From the NCBI GenBank assembly GCA_022843125.1, contig JALHOG010000002.1, positions 62,001 to 126,000 on the forward strand: 64,000 nucleotides of DNA, read 5' to 3'. The notes under the pieces are model-generated. The model did no database searches. It was not told the DNA's origin and worked only from the letters and a program-made list of their open reading frames with translations. This document shows, one piece after another, positions 51,978-61,306 of this stretch. The translations under genes were made by a program, and so were the position numbers. This DNA comes from Ilumatobacteraceae bacterium (GTDB lineage Bacteria; Actinomycetota; Acidimicrobiia; Acidimicrobiales; Ilumatobacteraceae). Each line of letters starts with the position of its first letter. The stretch's first letter is position 1.

Positions 51978-52922
51978 GTGACCGCCCCCAGCCAGCCGAC
52001 CATCGGCATCCGGATCCCGCACGAGCAGTTCGGCGCCGGCGCAGGTTCGCTGCGGGCGGCGATCGCCGCCGTCGAGGCGTCGGGCATCGATCGCGTGTGC
52101 GTGGGAGACCACGTGACGTTCCACGGCGGGACCGGATTCGACGGCCTCGTGCAGGCAGCAGCACTCGCCGCGCTGTGTGACCTCGACGTGCAGACTGCGG
52201 TCTACCTCCTCCCGCTGCGCCACCCCGTGCTCGTCGCCCGTCAGGTGTGTTCGCTCGTCGAGCTCGCCCCTGGTCGGTTCGTGTTCGGCGTGGGCGTCGG
52301 CGGTGAAGACCCCTCCGAGGTGCGGGCCTGCGGGGTCGACCCGACCACCCGAGGGCGCCGGATGGACGAGTCGCTCTCGATCGTGCGGGCGCTGCTCGCC
52401 GGCGGCGTGGTGACCCATCGCGGCGAGTTCTTCGATCTCGACGGGGTCGCCGTGCTGCCCAAGCCGATGGTGCCCGTGCCGATCGTCGTCGGGGGTCGAT
52501 CCGAGGCTGCGCTCCGTCGTGCGGGGCGGTACGGCGACGGCTATCTCGCGCTCTGGACCACTGCGGAGCGGTACGTTCGTTCGATCGCCGCCGTCGAGCA
52601 GTACGCCGCCGACGCCGGCCGCGACGGCGTGGCGTGGTCGCACGGTCTGCACGTGTGGTGCGGGTTCGACGACGACGCAGCGGTTGCCCGCCAACGGCTC
52701 GCCGGTGCGATGGAGGGCCTGTACCGCACGCCGTTCGAGAAGTTCGAGCGCTGGAGCCCGTGGGGCACGCCGGCCGCAGTCGCCGATGCGTTGGCGCCGT
52801 TCGTCGAGGCAGGGTGTGCGCACCTGAACATCATCCCGGTCGCCGGATCGACGACCGAGGCGGTTGCGGCCGTCGCCGAGGTCCGCGACCGCCTCCGCTG
52901 CACGACCGGGGTGCCGCGATGA
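51978..52922 (+). CDS. LLM-class flavin/F420-dependent oxidoreductase
   Basis: About 314 residues of the luciferase-like fold: IGIRIPHEQFG, SGIDRVCVGDHV, GVGVGGEDPSEV and VVGGRSEAALRRAGRYGDG. The start is uncertain: GTG 51978 or 51972 sit just before the first strand, with only a weak ribosome site. It overlaps the SDR by ATGA and heads a three-gene unit with the SDR and an acyl-CoA dehydrogenase. Confidence 0.87.
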   Translation: MTAPSQPTIGIRIPHEQFGAGAGSLRAAIAAVEASGIDRVCVGDHVTFHGGTGFDGLVQAAALAALCDLDVQTAVYLLPLRHPVLVARQVCSLVELAPGRFVFGVGVGGEDPSEVRACGVDPTTRGRRMDESLSIVRALLAGGVVTHRGEFFDLDGVAVLPKPMVPVPIVVGGRSEAALRRAGRYGDGYLALWTTAERYVRSIAAVEQYAADAGRDGVAWSHGLHVWCGFDDDAAVARQRLAGAMEGLYRTPFEKFERWSPWGTPAAVADALAPFVEAGCAHLNIIPVAGSTTEAVAAVAEVRDRLRCTTGVPR

Positions 52923-53668
52923 CAGTCGCCGGGCGCGTGAGCATCGTCACCGGGGGCACGCGCGGACTCGGTGCCGCGACGACCGAGCGCCTCGTCGACG
53001 AGGGCGCACACGTCGCTGCCGTGTACGTCGGCAATGACGCAGCGGCGGTGGCGTTGGCGGAGCGGCTCGCAGGTCGCGCCGGAACGGTGTCGCTGCACCG
53101 CTGCGACGTCGGCGATCCGGCCGCATGTCGCGAACTCGTCGCCGACGTGCTCGCGCGGTACGGCGCTGTGGATCACCTCGTCAACAACGCCGGCCTGCTG
53201 CTGGAGAACGCTGCGCGGCGCATGACGCTCGACGAGTGGGACCTCGCACTCCGGGTGAACCTGTCCGCGTCGTTCTATCTGGCGCAGGCGGTGCTGGCGC
53301 CGATGATCGAGCGCGGCTTCGGCCGGATCGTGAACGTCAGCTCGGTCACGGCCGTGATGGGCAGCCCGGTGGGAGCCGGCTACGGCGCCGCGAAGGCCGG
53401 GTTGCTCGGCCTCACCCGTTCGCTCGCCCGCGAGGTGATGCGCAAGGGGATCACCGTCAACGCGATCGTGCCCGGGGTGTTCGAGACCGACATGGTCAAC
53501 GCCATGGACCCGAACGCCCAGGAGGCCATCCGTTCGTTGATCCCGCTCGGACGCCGGGGCGACCCGGCCGAGTTCGCACACGCTGTGCTGTTCCTGTTGG
53601 ACGAGCGCGCCTCATACGTCACCGGCTCCGTCGTCACCGTCGACGGTGGCCTGTCGATGGGTGCCTGA
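52919..53668 (+). CDS. FabG-like short-chain dehydrogenase/reductase
   Basis: A 249-residue SDR: TGGTRGLG, NNAGLLLE, serine in NVSSVTAVMG and YGAAK, ending VDGGLSMGA. It resembles 3-oxoacyl-ACP/CoA reductases. ATG overlaps the LLM stop. With an acyl-CoA dehydrogenase directly after it, a 3-hydroxyacyl-CoA dehydrogenase role is likely. Confidence 0.92.
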   Translation: MTVAGRVSIVTGGTRGLGAATTERLVDEGAHVAAVYVGNDAAAVALAERLAGRAGTVSLHRCDVGDPAACRELVADVLARYGAVDHLVNNAGLLLENAARRMTLDEWDLALRVNLSASFYLAQAVLAPMIERGFGRIVNVSSVTAVMGSPVGAGYGAAKAGLLGLTRSLAREVMRKGITVNAIVPGVFETDMVNAMDPNAQEAIRSLIPLGRRGDPAEFAHAVLFLLDERASYVTGSVVTVDGGLSMGA

Positions 53669-54866
53669 CGCGGTGGGCGCCGACGACTTCCGCGCCGTCG
53701 TCCGCGGCTTTCTTGCCGAGAACCTGCCGGTCGACTGGGCGGGCATCGGCGCGATCGCCTCGCACGCGGAGGCCGACGCGTTCGTGGCCGACTGGCGGGC
53801 GCGCCTGGCCGCGAACGGCCTGCTCGGGATCACGTGGCCGGTCGAATACGGCGGCGCCGGTCGGGACAAGGCCGACCAGGTGGTGCTCGTCGAGGAGCTG
53901 GCTCGGGCCGGTGTGCCGGCGATGGGCTCGAACGACACGTTCGGCATCAAGATGCTCGGCAACACCCTGCTGCGATGGGGGACCGAGGAGCAGCGGCGGC
54001 ACTTCCTGCCGCGCATCCTGAGCGGCGAGGACCGGTGGTGCCAGGGGTACTCCGAGCCGGCTGCCGGCTCCGACCTCGCCGGCTTGCGATGTGCGGCGCG
54101 CCTCGACGGCGACCAGTGGATCGTCGACGGCCAGAAGACCTGGACGTCGCGGGCGCGTGAAGCGAACTGGATCTTCCTGCTCGCGCGCACCGACCCGCGC
54201 CCGGCGCGCCCACATCAGGGCATCACCTTCCTGCTGGTACCGATGGACCAGCCCGGGGTCGAGGTGCGCCCGATCCGGGCGTTGTCGGGCGAGAGCGAGT
54301 TCAACGAGGTCTTCTTCACCGGTGCTGTCACCGCTGCCGACCACGTGGTCGGCGAGGTGGGTGGCGGTTGGTCGGTGGCGATGACGTTGCTCGGGCTCGA
54401 GCGCGGTGAGGAGGCGGCCACGAATCCGATCCTGTTCCGTGCCGAGCTCGACCGGTTGCTCGCGATGGCCGCCGAGCGTGGCACCGCCAGCGACCCCGTG
54501 ATGCGCCAGCGGCTCGCCGACGCGTACACGCGCTGCGAGATCATGCGGTTCCTCGGGCAGCGGATCCTCCACCAGGTGCTGGTCAGCGGCACGCTCGGGC
54601 CGGAGGCGTCGATCTCCAAGCTGTACTGGAGCGAGTACCACCGGCGTGTCACGCAGTTGGCGCTCGACGTGCTCGGGGCGGACGCGATGGTCGTCGACGG
54701 TCGGCTGCCGCTGAGGGCGTATCGCGCCGACGATCCCGGTGCGCCCAACACGACCGGGTCGTGGGTCGGCGCGTTCTACAACGCGACCGCCGGCACCATC
54801 TACGCCGGGACGTCGCAGGTGCAGCGCAACATCCTCGGCGAGACCGTGCTCGGTCTGCCGAAGTGA
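53661..54866 (+). CDS. acyl-CoA dehydrogenase
   Basis: About 401 residues. FAD and substrate motifs are YSEPAAGSDLA, QKTWTSRA and the C-terminal YAGTSQVQRNILGE. In short/medium-chain enzymes the base is the Glu of YEGT; here it is Ala. Instead LLGLERGEEA supplies a Glu where isovaleryl- and long-chain-type enzymes have theirs, so activity on branched, cyclic or long substrates is likelier. GTG 53661 overlaps the SDR by 8 bases; GTG 53673 is the alternative start. Confidence 0.92.
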   Translation: MPDAVGADDFRAVVRGFLAENLPVDWAGIGAIASHAEADAFVADWRARLAANGLLGITWPVEYGGAGRDKADQVVLVEELARAGVPAMGSNDTFGIKMLGNTLLRWGTEEQRRHFLPRILSGEDRWCQGYSEPAAGSDLAGLRCAARLDGDQWIVDGQKTWTSRAREANWIFLLARTDPRPARPHQGITFLLVPMDQPGVEVRPIRALSGESEFNEVFFTGAVTAADHVVGEVGGGWSVAMTLLGLERGEEAATNPILFRAELDRLLAMAAERGTASDPVMRQRLADAYTRCEIMRFLGQRILHQVLVSGTLGPEASISKLYWSEYHRRVTQLALDVLGADAMVVDGRLPLRAYRADDPGAPNTTGSWVGAFYNATAGTIYAGTSQVQRNILGETVLGLPK

Positions 54867-54878
54867 CCTCGGCAGGCG

Positions 54879-55634
54879 TCACGCCATCGTCAAGCCGCCG
54901 CTGACCGACAGCGTCTGGCCGGTGATGTAGCCGGCCCCGTCGCTCAGGAGGAACGCGACAGCGGGGGCGACGTCTTCCGGCTGGGCGGTACGGCCGAGCG
55001 GGATGGCACGGGACAGCCCCGCGTACAGCTTCTCGGAGTACTCCGCGACCTGGCCGAGCAGTGCGGTCTCGGTGGGGCCGGGGCACACGCAGTTGACGCG
55101 GACGTTCTGGCGGGCCACCTCTCGCGCAAGGGTCTTGGTGAATGCGATCACTGCGCCCTTCGTGGCCGAGTACACGGCCTCGCCCGACGATCCGACGCGT
55201 CCCGCGTCGGAGGCGATCGAGACGATCCGACCGCTGCCCCGCTCGAGCATGCCGTCGAGTACGGCTCGGCAGCACACGATCGTGCCCTTCAGGTTGACCG
55301 CGATGATGCGATCCCATTCGTCCTCGGTCGAGTCGACGAACGGCTTGATCACGTCGATACCGGCGTTGTTGACGAGGGCCTCGACCGGGCCGAGGCCGGC
55401 CTCGACCTCGGCGACAGCGTCGTTCACCTGCTTGACCGACGAGATGTCGACGCGGACAGCGTGGGCACGCACATCGTGTGCCGCGGTGAGCGCCTCGGCG
55501 CGACCCTGTGCCGCCTCGAGGTCGAGGTCCCAGACCGCAACTGCCCATCCGTCGCGAGCGAGTGCGTCGCAGATCGCGGCGCCGATGCCGCGCGCGCCAC
55601 CGGTGACGATGGCGACTCGTTGCTGGCTGGTCAT
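54879..55634 (-). CDS. BadH-like short-chain dehydrogenase (2-hydroxycyclohexanecarboxyl-CoA dehydrogenase-like)
   Basis: A 251-residue SDR. Beyond TGGARGIG and the catalytic YSATK it shows GRIVSIASDAGRVGSSGEAV, VNCVCPGPTETALL and ITGQTLSVSGGLTM, which as far as I recall closely follow BadH of Rhodopseudomonas alicyclic-acid degradation. BadH oxidises 2-hydroxycyclohexanecarboxyl-CoA to the 2-oxo form. ATG 55634 has AGGAG 6 bases before it; the ATG seven codons upstream does not. It lies 17 bases after an enoyl-CoA hydratase-fold gene. Confidence 0.88.
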   Translation of the reverse strand: MTSQQRVAIVTGGARGIGAAICDALARDGWAVAVWDLDLEAAQGRAEALTAAHDVRAHAVRVDISSVKQVNDAVAEVEAGLGPVEALVNNAGIDVIKPFVDSTEDEWDRIIAVNLKGTIVCCRAVLDGMLERGSGRIVSIASDAGRVGSSGEAVYSATKGAVIAFTKTLAREVARQNVRVNCVCPGPTETALLGQVAEYSEKLYAGLSRAIPLGRTAQPEDVAPAVAFLLSDGAGYITGQTLSVSGGLTMA

Positions 55635-55651
55635 GTCGATCTCCTGGTGCG

Positions 55652-56461
55652 TCATTCGGATGTGGGACCGTTGAACACCGGTGGACGCTTCTCACGGTGC
55701 GAGGCCAAGCCCTCGGCGGCGTCGGGCCCACCGAAACCGTAGAACTCGAGACCGAGCGATGCATCGAACGCCGGTCCGGCCTGGCGGTACCAGTGGTTCA
55801 AGCTGTGCTTGGTCCACCGCAGCGCCGACTGCGCCATGCCGGCCAGCTGGACGGCCACCTCGAGCGCCCGGTCGTGGACCTGGTCGTCGTCGACGCAGAG
55901 CGACACGAGGCCGATGCGCTCGGCCTCCTCGCCCGTGAGGGTGTCGCAGGTGAGCAGGTAGTACTTCGACTTCGCCATCCCGGCGAGCAGCGGCCAGCAC
56001 ACGGCTGCGTGGTCTCCCGCAGCGACGCCGAGCCGGGTGTGGCCGTCGATGATCCGTGCCGTGCGACCGACGATCGAGATGTCGGCGAGGATGCCGGCCA
56101 CGAGCCCAGCGCCCACCGCCGGGCCGTGGATCGCCGACACGATCGGCTTCGAGCAGTTGATGACGTTCCAGACGAGATCGCGTGCCTCGCGCATGACGCG
56201 AGTGCGAATCTCGTAGTCGTTGATGATCCCGTCGAGCAGCTCGAAGCTGCCTCCGGCGGAGAATCCTCTCCCGGCCCCCTGAAGGATGGCGACGCGGACC
56301 TCGGGGTCGCGGTCGACGGTGAGCCAGACGTCGGCGATCTCGCGGTGAGCTTCGGGGCCGACCGAGTTGAGGCCCGGGGCGTCGAACGTGATGCGCAGCA
56401 CGCCGTCGGCGGGCCGGTCGTATCGGAACGAGGGGTAGAGGCTCTCGTAGTCGGTGCTCAC
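55652..56461 (-). CDS. enoyl-CoA hydratase/isomerase-family protein
   Basis: A 269-residue crotonase-fold protein: [18 protein letters not shown] (oxyanion hole) and [21 protein letters not shown]. The first hydratase glutamate position reads GAGLVAG, and the second region is TRLGVAAGD, so the two-Glu pair of classical hydratases is missing. Isomerase, dehalogenase or ring-cleaving relatives lack it too. GTG 56461 has TAGTGT 7 bases upstream (possibly leaderless). It pairs with the BadH-like SDR. Confidence 0.88.
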   Translation of the reverse strand: MSTDYESLYPSFRYDRPADGVLRITFDAPGLNSVGPEAHREIADVWLTVDRDPEVRVAILQGAGRGFSAGGSFELLDGIINDYEIRTRVMREARDLVWNVINCSKPIVSAIHGPAVGAGLVAGILADISIVGRTARIIDGHTRLGVAAGDHAAVCWPLLAGMAKSKYYLLTCDTLTGEEAERIGLVSLCVDDDQVHDRALEVAVQLAGMAQSALRWTKHSLNHWYRQAGPAFDASLGLEFYGFGGPDAAEGLASHREKRPPVFNGPTSE

Positions 56462-56468
56462 CCGCCCG

Positions 56469-56500
56469 ACACTAGTGCGTCGGAGAATGAGGCATATTAT
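56469..56500. promoter_or_regulatory. divergent leaderless -10 boxes
   Basis: TAGTGT (56474-56469, leftward) lies 7 bases before the crotonase-fold GTG. TATTAT (56495-56500, rightward) lies 9 bases before the ligase ATG. The gap between the two start codons is only 48 bases. Confidence 0.5.
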
Positions 56501-56509
56501 TGCGCCATC

Positions 56510-58006
56510 ATGCGGAACGTCGGGAAAAACGTTGGGGGAGACGTCGGCGACGGGGCGCACGACACCGACGGCGACGAGACGTGGATCGAAGCATACGTAC
56601 GTCGGGCGTTCGACGATCTGCCCGCAGTCGTCGAACGCGATCGGACGGTGACGTCACGCGAGCTCACGGGGCTCGCTGTCACCGCCGGCGGGTGGCTCGA
56701 CGCGGCCGGCGCGCCCTCCCGCCGGCCCGTCGCCGCCCTCGTGTCGACCACACGGGAGGCGTTCGCACTCGCGATCGCCGGCGCCGCAAGCGGGCGTCCG
56801 CTCGCCCCGCTCGCCGTCCGTTCAACCCCCGCCGAACTGCGGCGGATCCTCGATGTGCTCGGGCCCGCTCTGTTCGTCGTCGAGCCGGCTGCTGCCCACC
56901 TGGCTCGCCGCGCTGTCGAGGGAACGTCGATCGAGGTGGTCGTGCACCCTGCGTTCGGCGTCGGCGACGCGAGCGACTTCCGGGTGTCGCCTGAGCTCGA
57001 CCGCAACTCCGCGGCGGCGATCCTGCACACGTCCGGGACATCCGGACAGCCCAAGCCCGTTCCGTATCCGCAGCACCGACTGCTGCTCCGGACCCGCGTG
57101 AACGCGGGCCTCACGGGGCTGGGCCCCGGCAGGGTGTACGCGACCGCATCGCCGTTCCACCACATCGCCGGCCTCGGCATGCTCTTCGTGGCGCTCGGTT
57201 CGGGGGCCGCAGTGTGCCCGCTCGCGCAGTTCAGCGCCGATGCCTGGGAGGACGTGATCGGTCGCGGTGCGACGAACGCGCTGCTCGTGCCGTCGATGAT
57301 CGAGCAGTTGCTCGACGAGGGTCGTCTCGTGCCCGGTGCCCTCCAGTGCCTCCAGTACGGCGCGTCGCGCATCGACCCCGGCACGCTGCGGCGCCTGCTC
57401 GACGCGCTGCCGGGTGTCGACCTCGTGCAGATCTACGGTCAGACCGAGGGCAGCCCGATCTCGGTGCTGACCACCGACGACCACCGACGGGCGGCCGCCG
57501 GTGACGAACGCCTGCTGGGGTCGGCCGGGCGGGCAGCGTCGGGGGTCACCCTTCGCATCCTCGAACCCGATGCCGACGGGATCGGTGAGGTGTTGGCCCG
57601 GGCCGAGCACATGATGCAGCCCGCTGCCGACGGCTGGCTGCACACGGGCGACCTCGGTTCGATCGACGCGGACGGATACCTCACGCTGGCCGGACGCAAG
57701 GGCGACATGATCATCCGGGGCGGCGAGAACGTGTATCCCGCCGAGGTCGAGGAGGTGCTGCGGCGTCACCCGGGTGTCGCCGACGTCGCCGTCGTCGGCG
57801 TCCCCGACCGCAGACTCGGCCAGTCGGTCGTCGCCTACGTGGTCGTCGCCGGAGCGGGTGCGGCGCCGACGCCCGACGAGTTGCGCGCGTTCGCCCGCGA
57901 GGTGCTCGCTGGGTTCAAGGTGCCGCAGCGGTGGGAGTTCCTCGTCGAGTTGCCGCGCAACTCGACCGGCAAGGTGCTCAAGCGCGAACTCGTCGCTGGT
58001 CAGTAG
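56510..58006 (+). CDS. AMP-dependent acyl-CoA ligase (ANL superfamily)
   Basis: A 498-residue ANL ligase: [12 protein letters not shown] (P-loop), [36 protein letters not shown] and the adenylation lysine in STGKVLKRE. It activates a carboxylic acid to its CoA thioester. Length is at the short end for the family, with a compact N-terminal domain. Probably leaderless (TATTAT, 9 bases). It opens the acyl-CoA region and overlaps the convergent acyl-CoA dehydrogenase by 7 bases. Confidence 0.92.
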   Translation: MRNVGKNVGGDVGDGAHDTDGDETWIEAYVRRAFDDLPAVVERDRTVTSRELTGLAVTAGGWLDAAGAPSRRPVAALVSTTREAFALAIAGAASGRPLAPLAVRSTPAELRRILDVLGPALFVVEPAAAHLARRAVEGTSIEVVVHPAFGVGDASDFRVSPELDRNSAAAILHTSGTSGQPKPVPYPQHRLLLRTRVNAGLTGLGPGRVYATASPFHHIAGLGMLFVALGSGAAVCPLAQFSADAWEDVIGRGATNALLVPSMIEQLLDEGRLVPGALQCLQYGASRIDPGTLRRLLDALPGVDLVQIYGQTEGSPISVLTTDDHRRAAAGDERLLGSAGRAASGVTLRILEPDADGIGEVLARAEHMMQPAADGWLHTGDLGSIDADGYLTLAGRKGDMIIRGGENVYPAEVEEVLRRHPGVADVAVVGVPDRRLGQSVVAYVVVAGAGAAPTPDELRAFAREVLAGFKVPQRWEFLVELPRNSTGKVLKRELVAGQ

Positions 58007-59151
58007 CCGCGCAGGCCCATCGAGCGGGCGATCGCGTTGCGCTGGATCTGGCTGGTGCCACCGGAGATCGGCGCCACGATCGACTCGCGCCAGCGGAAGC
58101 TCATGACGCTCTCGGTCGAGAACCCCATGCCCGCGCAGATCTGCATGCCGAGACGAGCCGCGGCGACGTAGGTCTCGGAGCCCTTCAGCTTCGCCATCGA
58201 TGCCTCCCGAGTGCACGGCTTGCCGACGCTGTGGAGCCACGCGGCGCGATGGACCAGCAGTCGGGCGGCGTCGATCTCGGTCTGCAGGTCTGCAAGGGCG
58301 TGCGTGAGCGCCTGGAACTCGCCGATGGGCCGGCCGAACTGGATGCGCGACTTGGCGTGTGCGAGCGCCTCGTCGAGCGTCGCCTGGGCGGCGCCCACGT
58401 ATCCGCCCGAGATGAGGACGCGTTCGAGGTCGATGCCCGACAGCATCACGCCCCATCCACCGTCGAGCGGTCCGACGAGCCGATCGGCCGGCACGCGTAC
58501 GTCGGTCAGGAACACCTCGTAGGTCCCGAGGATGTGGCGGGCGAGGGTCGGGATCCGGCGCAGCGTGACCCCGTCGGAGGCCGGGTCGATGAGGATCGCC
58601 GAGATGCCCTCGTGCTTCTTGCCACCGGGGGTCGTGCGCACGTAGGCGAGGATGTCGGTGCCAGAGAGACCCGCCCCGGTGCACCACATCTTCTGACCGT
58701 TGACGACGAACTCCCCGCCGTCGACGACCGCGGTGGTGCGCAGCGCAGCGACGTCGGAGCCGGCGTCGGGCTCGGACATCCCGATCGAGAGCCGGCGCTC
58801 GCCGTCGATGATCCGGGGCAGGAGGTCGGCACGCATCGCTGCGGTGCCGTGACCGTCGATCACCAGCGCGGCCATCAACGTCAGGATGTAACACTGCGCG
58901 ACGTCGAGGCTCGCTCGCCCGAGCTCCTCGCCGATGATGACGAGCTCGACGGCCGAGCCGCCCCCGCCCCCGGCCGACTCGGGAAGCGGGAGGCCCAACC
59001 ACCCCAGCTCGGCGAACCCCTCGATGAGCTCGGGCGGGAAGTGGTACGCCTCGTCCCACTCCTTGGCCCGTTCCGGCGGGCAGGTACGGTCGACGAACGC
59101 TCTCGCGGTGTCGCGCAGCAGCTCTTGTTCGTCTGACAGGCCCAGGTGCAT
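58000..59151 (-). CDS. acyl-CoA dehydrogenase
   Basis: A 383-residue acyl-CoA dehydrogenase: LSIGMSEPDAGSDVAAL, GQKMWCTGAG, RIQFGRPIGEFQ and a C-terminal ISGGTSQIQRNAIAR. The YEGT base position is Gly, and the Glu in IDLERVLISG is the isovaleryl-type base, as in the enzyme at 53661. ATG 59151 has TATCAT 8 bases upstream, so it is probably leaderless. It and the other dehydrogenase could serve one pathway at different steps. Confidence 0.93.
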   Translation of the reverse strand: MHLGLSDEQELLRDTARAFVDRTCPPERAKEWDEAYHFPPELIEGFAELGWLGLPLPESAGGGGGSAVELVIIGEELGRASLDVAQCYILTLMAALVIDGHGTAAMRADLLPRIIDGERRLSIGMSEPDAGSDVAALRTTAVVDGGEFVVNGQKMWCTGAGLSGTDILAYVRTTPGGKKHEGISAILIDPASDGVTLRRIPTLARHILGTYEVFLTDVRVPADRLVGPLDGGWGVMLSGIDLERVLISGGYVGAAQATLDEALAHAKSRIQFGRPIGEFQALTHALADLQTEIDAARLLVHRAAWLHSVGKPCTREASMAKLKGSETYVAAARLGMQICAGMGFSTESVMSFRWRESIVAPISGGTSQIQRNAIARSMGLRGY

Positions 59152-59153
59152 TC

Positions 59154-59167
59154 AATTGGATGATATT
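59154..59167. promoter_or_regulatory. AT-rich promoter/operator between acyl-CoA dehydrogenase and MaoC-like genes
   Basis: The 52-base gap contains TATCAT (59165-59160, leftward), 8 bases before the dehydrogenase ATG, and TACGCT (59192-59197, rightward), 6 bases before the MaoC GTG. AATTGGATGATATT at 59154-59167 resembles AATTCGATGGATAATT at 61231-61246 beside the double GntR gene, so it may be that regulator's target. Confidence 0.4.
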
Positions 59168-59203
59168 TCTCTTGGGGCCGGACTGCACAACTACGCTCGG
59201 ACC

Positions 59204-59698
59204 GTGACCGCCGCCCCGAATCCCCCCGATCTCGCTGCGATCCCGACGCTCATGCACGGTCGGACCTGGGAGGAGATGACGCCCGGGTTCACGTTCCGCA
59301 CCGACAGCCGGACCATCACCGAGGCCGACGTACACGCATTCGTGACGCTCGCCGGCGTGAACGAGCCGCTGTTCCTCGATGCCCGCGCGGCGGCGGCGGC
59401 AGGGTACTCGGGTCGCCTTGCGCCCGGCATGATGACGTTCTCGTTCGCCGAAGGTCTCGTCATCCAGAGCGGCTCGATCCACGGCACCGGCCTCGCCTTC
59501 CTCGGTACCGACCTCACGATCCACGCTCCCGTCTACGTCGGCGACACGATCACGGTGGTCGTCGAGGTCGTCGAGCAGCGACCGACCTCGACTGGCGGCC
59601 GCGGTGTCGTCACCACTCGCAACCAGGTCGTCAACCAGGATGGAACGGTCGTCATGACCTACTCCCCGGTGCGCTTGACGAAGGGACGCGACGCCTGA
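59204..59698 (+). CDS. MaoC-like hotdog-fold protein lacking the catalytic dyad
   Basis: A 164-residue hotdog protein: GRTWEEMTPGFTF, then the hydratase loop, then GDTITVVVEVVEQRP. In (R)-enoyl-CoA hydratases this loop is D-x-N-P-x-H-x-D with catalytic Asp and His; here it reads GVNEPLFLD, with Val and Phe in those places, so classical hydratase activity is unlikely. GTG 59204 is used here; ATG 59251 (MHGRTWEEM) is also plausible. Confidence 0.82.
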   Translation: MTAAPNPPDLAAIPTLMHGRTWEEMTPGFTFRTDSRTITEADVHAFVTLAGVNEPLFLDARAAAAAGYSGRLAPGMMTFSFAEGLVIQSGSIHGTGLAFLGTDLTIHAPVYVGDTITVVVEVVEQRPTSTGGRGVVTTRNQVVNQDGTVVMTYSPVRLTKGRDA

Positions 59699-59705
59699 CC
59701 TCGCG

Positions 59706-61172
59706 TCAGCGCAGTGCGAGTACGTCGAGTACCGACCCGGTTCGTTCGAGGTAGGTCGTCGTGGCCTCGAGATGTCGGCGCCACAACTGCTCGGCGCGCT
59801 CCGCCTCGCCACGCTGCATCAACTCGACCAGCCGCCGGTGCGAGCGCGCCCCTTCGTGCTGGGCAGCCTCGCTGGCCGGTCCGGGAACGGCTGCGCTGCG
59901 TCGCCCCGCTGCCTCGAGGATCTGCTGCAACGCGGCGTGGAGCAGGCCGATCGTCCGGTTGCCGGCGAGTTCGACCAGCAGCATGTGAAAGGAGTGCTGT
60001 GCGTCGAGGCGTGCCACCGGATCGACGACGGCGTCGGTGGCATCGACGGCCTCGGTCAGCTTCGCGACGGCGACGGTGTCGTGTCGGGCGCAGATCCTCG
60101 ATGCGCACGACGGCTCGAGCAGCGCGCGCACGGTGCTGACGTCGGCGACGGTGGCTCGGTCGTACTCGAGCAGCAGGCACGCGTAGCGGGCTACGGCATC
60201 CTCGGTCGGCAGCTTGATGCGCGCCCCGCCGTGCGCCCCGCGCCGGACCTCGATCAGCCCCTCGCTCTCGAGGATGCGAAACGCCTCACGCAGCGTCGGT
60301 CGGGAGACGCCGAACTGCTGCGTCAGGTGGGCCTCGGCCGGGACCTGGTCGTTCTCGCCCAGTTCGCCGGTGACGATGCTGCGCCGTAGCCGGGCGGCGA
60401 CGAGTTCGGCGTTCTTGCCGGTCTGGCTCGGGAACACGTCGGCCAGCGCGCGATCGCTGCCCTCGGTCAGTAGCCCCCGCTCGGCATCGAGGTGCTCGCG
60501 CCACGCTCGCTCCGCCCCGTCGGCGTCACCCTCGCCGATCGCCGTGATCAGCGATCGCCGCGACCGGTCCGACTCGCGCACGAAGACGTCGACGGCGACG
60601 TGCGCACCGCCGATCGCTGCTTCGGCTGCGGCGTTGATGATGTCCTCGAGCATCGTGGTGAGCAGCTTCAGTGTGCGGCTCCCTGTGAGCTCGACGAGCT
60701 TGGCGTTGAACGCGTGGCCCCGGCTGAGTTCAGCCGAGGGCGTGTGGTCGACGAGGTGCAGCAACTCCTTCGCGGCGCGCCGCCGGTCGCGCCGAGTGGC
60801 CACGAGCCGTGCCGCCGGCGTCTCGACGATGGAACGGGCGTCGAGCACATCAGACAGCGGGGTACCCCGGTGTTGCAGCACGACGCTCGCGTACCGGGCC
60901 GCGACGTCGGCGGACGGGCGCAACACGCGCGCGCCGCCGTGGGCGCCACGCCTGACGGTGATGAGCCCCTCGGACTCGAGGATCCGCACGGCTTCGCGCA
61001 GGCTCGGTCTGGAGATGCCGAAGTCGTGCATGAGCACACCCTCCGGCGGGAGTGAATCGCCTTCGCTCAATCGCCCGAGAACGATCTGACGTCGGATGTG
61101 CTGCGCCACGAGATCGGCCGTCTTCGGCACACGAAAAGCCCATGGGGTGCCGACGCTGAACGGGCTGGTCAC
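59706..61172 (-). CDS. double GntR/FCD regulator (two fused FadR-type units)
   Basis: A 488-residue protein made of two complete GntR-FCD units in tandem: winged helices near 15-80 and 254-320, each ending V-RRGAHGGAR, and FCD domains near 95-235 and 330-475. Usual FCD regulators are half this size. The second FCD keeps the metal set Asp390, His396, His445 and His467; in the first the matching residues are Ser150, Asn156, Arg205 and His227, so its ligand site looks dead. GTG 61172 has TACGTT 6 bases upstream. It probably controls the acyl-CoA genes around it. Confidence 0.92.
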   Translation of the reverse strand: MTSPFSVGTPWAFRVPKTADLVAQHIRRQIVLGRLSEGDSLPPEGVLMHDFGISRPSLREAVRILESEGLITVRRGAHGGARVLRPSADVAARYASVVLQHRGTPLSDVLDARSIVETPAARLVATRRDRRRAAKELLHLVDHTPSAELSRGHAFNAKLVELTGSRTLKLLTTMLEDIINAAAEAAIGGAHVAVDVFVRESDRSRRSLITAIGEGDADGAERAWREHLDAERGLLTEGSDRALADVFPSQTGKNAELVAARLRRSIVTGELGENDQVPAEAHLTQQFGVSRPTLREAFRILESEGLIEVRRGAHGGARIKLPTEDAVARYACLLLEYDRATVADVSTVRALLEPSCASRICARHDTVAVAKLTEAVDATDAVVDPVARLDAQHSFHMLLVELAGNRTIGLLHAALQQILEAAGRRSAAVPGPASEAAQHEGARSHRRLVELMQRGEAERAEQLWRRHLEATTTYLERTGSVLDVLALR

Positions 61173-61178
61173 GCCGCC

Positions 61179-61246
61179 AACGTAGGCGAGCCCGAAGCCC
61201 GACTTGCTGTTGAGGCGGCGGATGTCGATTAATTCGATGGATAATT
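61179..61246. promoter_or_regulatory. control region between double GntR and enoyl-CoA hydratase genes
   Basis: TACGTT (61184-61179, leftward) ends 6 bases before the GntR GTG. AATTCGATGGATAATT (61231-61246) is an AATT-N8-AATT repeat and the most AT-rich part of the 134-base gap, a candidate operator. A TAATTC inside it could also serve as -10 for the hydratase gene. Confidence 0.4.
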
Positions 61247-61306
61247 CAACGTGCGACCATCAGGTGGCACGATCAGGAGTGGGGAGTGACGAGTGGGAGC
61301 AGCGCA

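Noticed and set aside
56510..56545. [14 protein letters not shown] as a signal or transit peptide of the ligase
   Set aside because: No hydrophobic core; more likely a variable cytosolic N terminus of a leaderless gene.
56822..59812. 996-codon open frame spanning ligase, dehydrogenase and MaoC genes on the minus strand
   Set aside because: It runs antisense or out of frame through three well-supported genes and shows no motif.
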